Translations under genes and position numbers: made by a program
The notes under the pieces: model-generated
Database searches by the model: none
What the model was told of the DNA's origin: nothing
Seen by the model: only the letters and a program-made list of their open reading frames with translations
In this document: piece by piece, positions 58,974-64,000 of the stretch
How positions within the stretch are numbered: the stretch's first letter is position 1
Layout of the letters: the number at the start of each line of letters is the position of its first letter
DNA from: Anatilimnocola aggregata
GTDB taxonomy: Bacteria > Planctomycetota > Planctomycetia > Pirellulales > Pirellulaceae
Direction of reading: 5' to 3'
Length of the DNA: 64,000 bases
Assembly (NCBI RefSeq): GCF_007747655.1
Contig: NZ_CP036274.1
Location: 3,410,001-3,474,000 of the forward strand

Positions 58974-60167
58974 TTACCGATTCCACATCAGACCGATGAC
59001 GGGTCCGTGATAGACGACTTCGCCACGGTCGTCGAGTTGTGCCGGGCCAGCGCGAAGAATCGTGTTGTCGCGCTGAATGTTGTCTGCGGAAAGGGCAATG
59101 CCGTTGAGGAAGACGGCCTGATAGCCGAGTCGCAGCACCAGACCCGGGCGGAATTGGATGTTGTACACCGCAGCGATATCACCCATCCACGAGGTTCGTT
59201 GTTGCTCGCGAGCGGTTGGAAAGACCGTGACAACATTGCCAGCGTCGGTATTGGTGTAGAGCGAGGTTTGGCTGGCGTTGTTGTTGAACATTGCCCCCTT
59301 GGCGTCGAACTCGAGCCAAACGTGTGAACTTTGGAGCCAGGCAATTTGAAAGCCAATTTGTCCGCCCCACATGTCGTTGTCAGTAGCGACGTTCAGGTCG
59401 TTCGCGATGGTACCGGTTGATTCCGAGCGGAAAGCCAGTCGCTCGCGGGCGACAACATGCCGAGCACCAAGGGTGAGCGAGACGTCGAATGGGCCTGGTG
59501 GTACGTCAATCCAATAGCGAAGGTTTACTTCCTGGCTATTAAACGTGGCGAACTGGCCGAGCGAGACAAGGTCGTTGTCGTCCAACCCAGGTGCGTCAGC
59601 GAAATTGGAAAGGATGGTGTTCAAGTCACCTACGGCGCTGCGGATTGCCGCCGTGTCGTCCCATGAGTAGGAACCGAAATAGGTTCCTTCGATCCGGAGG
59701 CACGGCGAGTAGGTATAGCCAATGGTCGTCCTCGCTCCGGCATCAAATTCGTAACCAATATCGCCAGTGCTGAGCGCTGTGGCGCCGGCAGCACCGATGC
59801 GGGCAATCTCGACGTTGTGATTCGGGTCGTAGGTGAGCGGCGCGAAGTCGGCGATGGCGTAGATGCCATTCGGACGGTGGGCGACAAAATTCTCCACGCA
59901 GGAGTTGCTCGGCGGCGGACAGCCTTGGCTGCCATCCAGGCACGACTGACAATCTCCTTGGGCATAAGGCACGAAGGGATCGAACTGCCAGATCAGCGGA
60001 TGCGGCCGGCAATTCGACCAGCGGGCCCAATTGGGAAAATCGAAATAAGGCTGCGCCACGGGCCGCCCTTCGTACTGGGCAACTGCGGCTGAACTCATGA
60101 CCAATGGCAGCACAATTGCAGCCAGAGCCACGATCAATCGCAAGGCTTGAGGACGAGATGCAAGCAT
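58974..60167 (-). CDS. BBP7/DUF1551-like outer-membrane beta-barrel protein
   Basis: 397 residues from ATG 60167, giving a signal peptide (LRLIVALAAIVLPLVMSSAAVAQ). A cysteine-rich region (about 60-90, CQSCLDGSQGCPPPSNSCVEN) precedes barrel-like strands: IGYEFDAGARTTIGYTYSPCLRIEGTYFG, LTLGARHVVARERLAFRS, MWGGQIGFQIAWLQSSHVWLEFDAKGAMFNN, and LVLRLGYQAVFLNGIALS with a C-terminal YHGPVIGLMW. The pattern fits the large planctomycete family of BBP7-like secreted or outer-membrane proteins. Function unknown. Confidence 0.8.
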   Translation of the reverse strand: MLASRPQALRLIVALAAIVLPLVMSSAAVAQYEGRPVAQPYFDFPNWARWSNCRPHPLIWQFDPFVPYAQGDCQSCLDGSQGCPPPSNSCVENFVAHRPNGIYAIADFAPLTYDPNHNVEIARIGAAGATALSTGDIGYEFDAGARTTIGYTYSPCLRIEGTYFGSYSWDDTAAIRSAVGDLNTILSNFADAPGLDDNDLVSLGQFATFNSQEVNLRYWIDVPPGPFDVSLTLGARHVVARERLAFRSESTGTIANDLNVATDNDMWGGQIGFQIAWLQSSHVWLEFDAKGAMFNNNASQTSLYTNTDAGNVVTVFPTAREQQRTSWMGDIAAVYNIQFRPGLVLRLGYQAVFLNGIALSADNIQRDNTILRAGPAQLDDRGEVVYHGPVIGLMWNR

Positions 60168-60336
60168 GATGGCAATTCCGCTTCGTTCGATACCTGCGGC
60201 ACAATCCGTACAGGTGATACCCACAGAATTGGTTCGACCATCACAGGCGGAATCCCCAGCAACATTGCTGCTTGAGGGAGAGTCCACTTGGCTTCCCTAT
60301 CTTCCGCGGTCTGATTGCTAGCGGTGAAGTCGACAA

Positions 60337-60928
60337 CTACGATTCGGGAACGAAAGAGACGCGGGCGAAAACTTCCGCCAGCGATAGAGAAATCCCAAGC
60401 TCCGGAAGTTCAATTTGCTGATCGAGCCCGCTGATAAATAATCCGTCGATCAAAGCCTGTTTCGGTTCGAGTGTAGAGCACCACATCCGGGCTATCTTGT
60501 TCCACGAGCAAGTAATATTGCAGCGAAGGAATCGTCAGGTAGGCATCGCGTTTTTCGCCATCATCCAAGCGGCGTGTCGTTGGCGATAGCACTTCGGCAA
60601 TAAATACGGGACGGTCTTGGAAGTAATCACTACCGGGGTTTTGTTCGCAAATTACGGATGCGTCGGGATAGTAGAAGCGGGTGTCGCGCTTGTTGCGAAT
60701 CCGAACTTTTGTTTCAGCCGAGTGAGCTTCGCAAGGGCCTTTGCTTCCCAGAGCGGAATCGAGTGAGCGGAAGACATTGCGTACGATTCGGGCGTGGTTA
60801 TTCGTGCCGCCGGTCATCGCGTAGACTCTGCCCGCGACGTACTCTCTGCGCACCAGAGAATCGATCTCGGTGACGAGATAATCCTCCGGGGAAACGAGCG
60901 TGAGTTTGAGTGCTGCCGTCATTTCCAT
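60337..60928 (-). pseudogene. Uma2 family nuclease with a 3' frameshift
   Basis: The frame from ATG 60928 covers 172 residues (TGA at 60410) with the Uma2 phrases FYYPDASVICEQ and VFIAEVLSPTTRRLDDGEKRDAYLTIPSLQYYLLVEQD. Shifting the frame by one base near 60430-60420 restores the family ending GLDQQIELPELGISLSLAEVF to a TAG at 60337. The whole length, 592 bp, is one base more than a multiple of three and would encode ~196 residues, the family norm. A one-base insertion is the simplest reading. Confidence 0.75.
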
Positions 60929-60970
60929 AGCATAAACCGGCTGGCAAGAACCGCAACTCAGCAGTCTTTC

Positions 60971-61001
60971 ATTTCTGCATTCTGCCTTCTAACTTCTGCC
61001 T
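60971..61001 (-). repeat. Single-arm TTCTGCA-type repeat
   Basis: TTTCTGCATTCTGCCTTC followed by TAACTTCTGCCTT, built from degenerate TTCTGC(A/C) units as at 2971-3007. It sits between the frameshifted Uma2 gene and the 61007 gene. Confidence 0.6.
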
Positions 61002-61006
61002 TACCA

Positions 61007-61543
61007 TTACTCCGTCAGCAGGATTCTACCTTCCGCATCGTCGCGGCGTTCCCATTCGCGGCGGACTTCACCTAGGCCGAAGGCGCACATTTCAAAGCGG
61101 GTGCTGAGTTGTTGCAGAACCTGGTCGGGAGTGTCTTCGGTGCGATCGGTCTTAATCGTGCTGGCGATGTAGTAAGCCTTCTTCCCATGCGAGCAGTAGT
61201 CGATGAAGAAGTCTTTCTTCTCGACGGAGCGCAGTTCGCGCAGTGACTCGGGATAGACGCCGGTCCAGAAGAGGGTCACGTCGCCGATGTGCCGATGAAC
61301 TTCGCGCTTGGCAAGCCCGATGCGGTTCTCGGCTTCGGACAGCATGTCCACCACTTCGACCGCGGGGCGACCAGACAGGTTGCGAACCCGGTGCATCGTC
61401 TCGGTGCGTACAAACCGCAGCAGCATTTCGCTGAGGTAGTCGATCAGCGGCGGGTCAACGACGCCGAGGCGAGTCTGAAAGATATACTCGCAGAGTCCAG
61501 AAAAATAGCGTTCGATTGTCGAGGGGCGAGCGAAGTCCGTCAT
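61007..61543 (-). CDS. Conserved hypothetical protein
   Basis: 178 residues: MTDFARPSTIERYFSGLCEY, IFQTRLGVVDPPLIDYLSEMLLRFVRTE, VVDMLSEAENRIGLAKREVHRHIGDVTLFWTGVYPESL, then FFIDYCSHGKKAYYIAS. It is helical with a conserved-looking GVYPESL and no signal peptide. ATG 61543 is chosen because GAAAGGTG lies about seven bases upstream, while the frame further up (to 61654) lacks such a site. I do not recognise the family and propose no function. Confidence 0.75.
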   Translation of the reverse strand: MTDFARPSTIERYFSGLCEYIFQTRLGVVDPPLIDYLSEMLLRFVRTETMHRVRNLSGRPAVEVVDMLSEAENRIGLAKREVHRHIGDVTLFWTGVYPESLRELRSVEKKDFFIDYCSHGKKAYYIASTIKTDRTEDTPDQVLQQLSTRFEMCAFGLGEVRREWERRDDAEGRILLTE

Positions 61544-61811
61544 GTTGAAACACCTTTCCCGCAGAGTGAAAGTCCGACCCAAGCTGTCGCTGGGACGGCC
61601 ACTCGCGTGGCGGAAAGGTGTGGAACGATCGCCCGGTTTCGTTCCAGACGCCACGTGGGGTCGTCGGTAGCCGCTCAGGCAGCTGATGAAACCTATCTTC
61701 CTAACTCTACTTTCGGCACTTCAGAAAGGTCAAGCTCGATTTATTTCGCGTGAACAGGGCGATTTTCGGAAATGCCGTTATTCCTAGTGCTTGCAAGCAG
61801 CGTGCCGCGAC

Positions 61812-62612
61812 TTAAGCGAGTGCGGCAAGTAGAGTAGACACGTATTCGCCCACTTCCTTCAAAACCTCGCCGCGAGGGCGAGTTGCGGCTTCCGCCACCC
61901 GGCGCACAATTGCCGAGCCGACGATGAGCCCGTCCGAAACCGGCGCGAGCAACTTCACGTGCTCGGGCTGGCTGATGCCGAAGCCAATGCAGATCGGCAG
62001 CTTGGTCTGCGATTTGAGCCAGCCGACGTTCTCGACCAAGTCAGGCGGCAGTTGAGTCCGCTCGCCGGTGATCCCCGCGATCGAGACGTAGTACAAGAAT
62101 CCCGTGCTGGAATTCGCGATTCGCAGGGCCCGTTCGCGCGGTGTCGTAGGAGTGACCAATTCGATCAAGTTGAAATCCGCTGCTTTGCAAATCGCCGAGA
62201 ACCTGTCGGCCTCTTCGACGAGCAAATCGGGCACTATGGCCCCGCACACGCCGGCAGCTTTGGCATCGGCGACAAACTTTTCCGGTCCATAGCGGTGAAT
62301 GATCGCAAAGCTGACCATGGTCACGATTGGCATCTTCACTTCGCTGGAGACTTTGCCGAGCATCGCCAGGATCTGCTGCACCTTGATCTTGTGCGCTAAG
62401 GCCCGGGTATACGAAGCCTGAATCACCGGCCCATCGGCGATTGGATCGCTATAGGGAATGCCCACTTCGCACATAGTGCAGCCGCGGCGGTCGAGTTCGC
62501 GAATCACATCGGCCGTAAATTGCAGGTCGGGATCGCCGGCCGTCACGAACGGCATGAGCGCCTTCTTGCCCGAAGTGCGAAGCTGCGAAAAGAGATCGTC
62601 GATTTTGGTCAT
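61812..62612 (-). CDS. trpA: Tryptophan synthase alpha chain
   Basis: 266 residues of TIM-barrel. It cleaves indole-3-glycerol phosphate to indole and glyceraldehyde-3-phosphate. Catalytic Glu in CTMCEVGIPYSDPIADGPVIQ and the Asp in the same phrase are intact. Phosphate-binding residues appear in YYVSIAGITGER and CIGFGISQPEHVKLL. It follows trpB by 68 bp, so the two are probably cotranscribed and pair as the alpha2beta2 enzyme. Confidence 0.97.
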   Translation of the reverse strand: MTKIDDLFSQLRTSGKKALMPFVTAGDPDLQFTADVIRELDRRGCTMCEVGIPYSDPIADGPVIQASYTRALAHKIKVQQILAMLGKVSSEVKMPIVTMVSFAIIHRYGPEKFVADAKAAGVCGAIVPDLLVEEADRFSAICKAADFNLIELVTPTTPRERALRIANSSTGFLYYVSIAGITGERTQLPPDLVENVGWLKSQTKLPICIGFGISQPEHVKLLAPVSDGLIVGSAIVRRVAEAATRPRGEVLKEVGEYVSTLLAALA

Positions 62613-62680
62613 GAGCAGGTGAGTTCTAAGCGGCTGGATGTACAGGTGGTTCGCGGCGTGGCCTTGGGGAAGCGAGGTTA

Positions 62681-63883
62681 CTACCCTCGCAGCCGGGCAA
62701 TTTCCGCTGCGTCTTTGTCGCCACGGCCGGAGAGGCAGACGACCAGCGTTTGATCGGGCTTCATCGTGGCCGCATGCTTCATGGCGAAGGCAATGGCGTG
62801 CGAGCTTTCAAGCGCGGGAAGAATGCCTTCGCACTGGGCGAGGGCATCGAAGCCGCGGAGGGCATCGTCGTCTTCGCAGGCGGTGTAGGTCACGCGGCCC
62901 GCGTCTTTCCAATAGCTGTGTTCGGGGCCCACGCCAGGATAGTCGAGTCCCGCCGAGATTGAGTGAACATCGCAGGTTTGGCCATCTTCGTCCTGCATCA
63001 CATAGCTAAAGCTGCCGTGCAGAATGCCTGGCGAACCGTAACTCAGCGGCGAGGCATGATCGCCAGGACGCGAACTGCGACCGCCAGCCTCCACACCAAT
63101 CAGCTTGACGGTCGAGTCACCGACGAATGGATAGAACATGCCCGCAGCATTGCTGCCCCCGCCCACGCAGGCGACGACGCAATCGGGCAAGCGACCTAGC
63201 CGCTCAAGCGACTGAACTCGCGTTTCGCGGCCAATCACCGACTGAAAGTCGCGGACGATACGAGGAAAAGGGTGCGGTCCGACGACCGAGCCGAGAATAT
63301 AGTGCGTCGTATCGACCGACGACATCCAGTCCCGCATCGCTTCGTTAATCGCGTCCCGTAGCGTGCGTGAACCGCTCGTCACCGGGCGAACTTCAGCCCC
63401 GAGCAACTTCATGCTGTTTACGTTCGGGGCCTGGCGGCGAATATCCTCTTCGCCCATGTAAACAACGCAGGGAATGCCAAAGTGAGCACAGGCGGTCGCA
63501 GTGGCGACACCATGCTGGCCGGCCCCGGTTTCGGCGATCACCCGTTTCTTTTTCATCCGCATGGTCAGCAGCGCCTGGCCGAGCGTGTTGTTGATCTTGT
63601 GAGCACCGGTGTGATTCAAATCCTCGCGCTTGAGCCAAATCTGGGCACCTTTGCAGCGCTGCGTCAGTCGCTTCGCAAAATAGAGCGGCGAAGGTCGTCC
63701 CACGAAGTTCTTGAACAGGTCGTCAAGCTCCGCTTGAAACGCTGGGTCTTGCTGGGCCTTGGCATACTCGGCCGTCAGTTCATCCAGGGCCCGAGTCAGC
63801 GTTTCGGGAACATAGCGGCCGCCGAACGAGCCAAAGCGGCCCGCGGCATCGGGAACTGACTGGAGTGGAGAAACAGTGCTCAT
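62681..63883 (-). CDS. trpB: Tryptophan synthase beta chain
   Basis: 400 residues of PLP enzyme. It condenses indole with serine. [12 protein letters not shown], the PLP Lys in [14 protein letters not shown], the [12 protein letters not shown] loop (catalytic Glu), [13 protein letters not shown] (phosphate-binding glycines) and the terminal LSGRGDKD are all present. It is intact and of normal length, starting [29 protein letters not shown]. With trpA it forms the right-edge operon. trpD is elsewhere in the window. Confidence 0.97.
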   Translation of the reverse strand: MSTVSPLQSVPDAAGRFGSFGGRYVPETLTRALDELTAEYAKAQQDPAFQAELDDLFKNFVGRPSPLYFAKRLTQRCKGAQIWLKREDLNHTGAHKINNTLGQALLTMRMKKKRVIAETGAGQHGVATATACAHFGIPCVVYMGEEDIRRQAPNVNSMKLLGAEVRPVTSGSRTLRDAINEAMRDWMSSVDTTHYILGSVVGPHPFPRIVRDFQSVIGRETRVQSLERLGRLPDCVVACVGGGSNAAGMFYPFVGDSTVKLIGVEAGGRSSRPGDHASPLSYGSPGILHGSFSYVMQDEDGQTCDVHSISAGLDYPGVGPEHSYWKDAGRVTYTACEDDDALRGFDALAQCEGILPALESSHAIAFAMKHAATMKPDQTLVVCLSGRGDKDAAEIARLRG

Positions 63884-64000
63884 GAGCTGGAACTACGGAT
63901 GACGTGGCGGAAGCAAACAATCAATTGTCGTTACGCGGTGGCGCGGTGACAAGGTGAGGGGTGGGAAGTGTTGGCAGGAAGAACGAGACGTTGCAGTCTA

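Noticed and set aside
60420-60430. Programmed frameshift in the Uma2 gene
   Set aside because: No slippery heptamer or following pseudoknot is evident, and Uma2 genes are normally single-frame.
1-64000. CRISPR array, rRNA, prophage or integrase
   Set aside because: I saw no regularly spaced repeats, no rRNA stretch, and no phage or transposase genes anywhere in the window.

Overview
The window looks like a chromosomal piece of a planctomycete, most likely a Pirellulales-type member of the Planctomycetota. The evidence is family content. There are two DUF1501 proteins with twin-arginine-like signals and a DUF1549/DUF1553 cytochrome-like protein. There are also a DUF1080 protein, a PPC-domain protein, a BBP7-type outer-membrane protein, an OprP-like porin, Uma2 nucleases and small membrane proteins that begin with an NPYESP motif. 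Codon use is G+C-rich without being extreme. The species assignment is inference.

Layout. 1-4.7 kb: end of a large secreted-type protein, then convergent ABC-2 transporter ATPase and permease genes. 4.7-6.3 kb: a 529-residue protein whose C-terminal half carries the catalytic residue pattern of the anthrax edema factor / ExoY nucleotidyl cyclase family; this is the most unusual gene here. 6.6-8.6 kb: two paralogous secreted Gly/Tyr/His-rich proteins. 8.6-9.4 kb: a non-coding stretch with a near-consensus promoter and repeated TTCCGGAA palindromes. 9.4-18.3 kb: squalene-cyclase-like toroid protein, a FloA N-terminal-like mini-protein, a CobA-HemD fusion, a TPR protein, ribosomal protein S20, a YheT-type hydrolase, an FHA-GAF-sigma54 activator and a double CbiX chelatase. 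18.4-28.9 kb: DUF1501 / DUF1549-1553 / PPC / DUF1080 genes, interrupted at 19.8-23.1 kb by a repeat-rich accessory island. That island holds a HEPN-domain gene broken by an in-frame stop and two paralogous small membrane proteins.

28.9-33.3 kb is a four-gene metal ABC importer operon whose two permeases both end in DtxR-like domains, reminiscent of chlamydial YtgCR. 33.4-44.2 kb carries trpD, nucleoside hydrolase, porin, glycosyltransferase, DHDPS-family enzyme, an FG-GAP repeat protein and tandem AI-2E-family exporters. 44.5-50.3 kb has zinc-ribbon mini-proteins, tRNA-His, a membrane glycerophosphodiesterase, a GH5 glycosidase, a third member of the small membrane paralogue family and an HD-domain hydrolase. 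50.3-64 kb has an NPCBM-type protein, a decayed nucleotidyltransferase remnant, aspS, two Uma2 genes (one frameshifted), a penicillin-acylase-like Ntn hydrolase, a BBP7-like protein and trpA/trpB at the right edge.

Themes: tryptophan genes are split (trpD apart from trpBA). Tetrapyrrole genes (CobA-HemD, CbiX) are near each other but not in one operon. Decaying accessory genes coincide with palindromic repeats. Several repeat families recur, including one that appears to have been absorbed in frame into two proteins.
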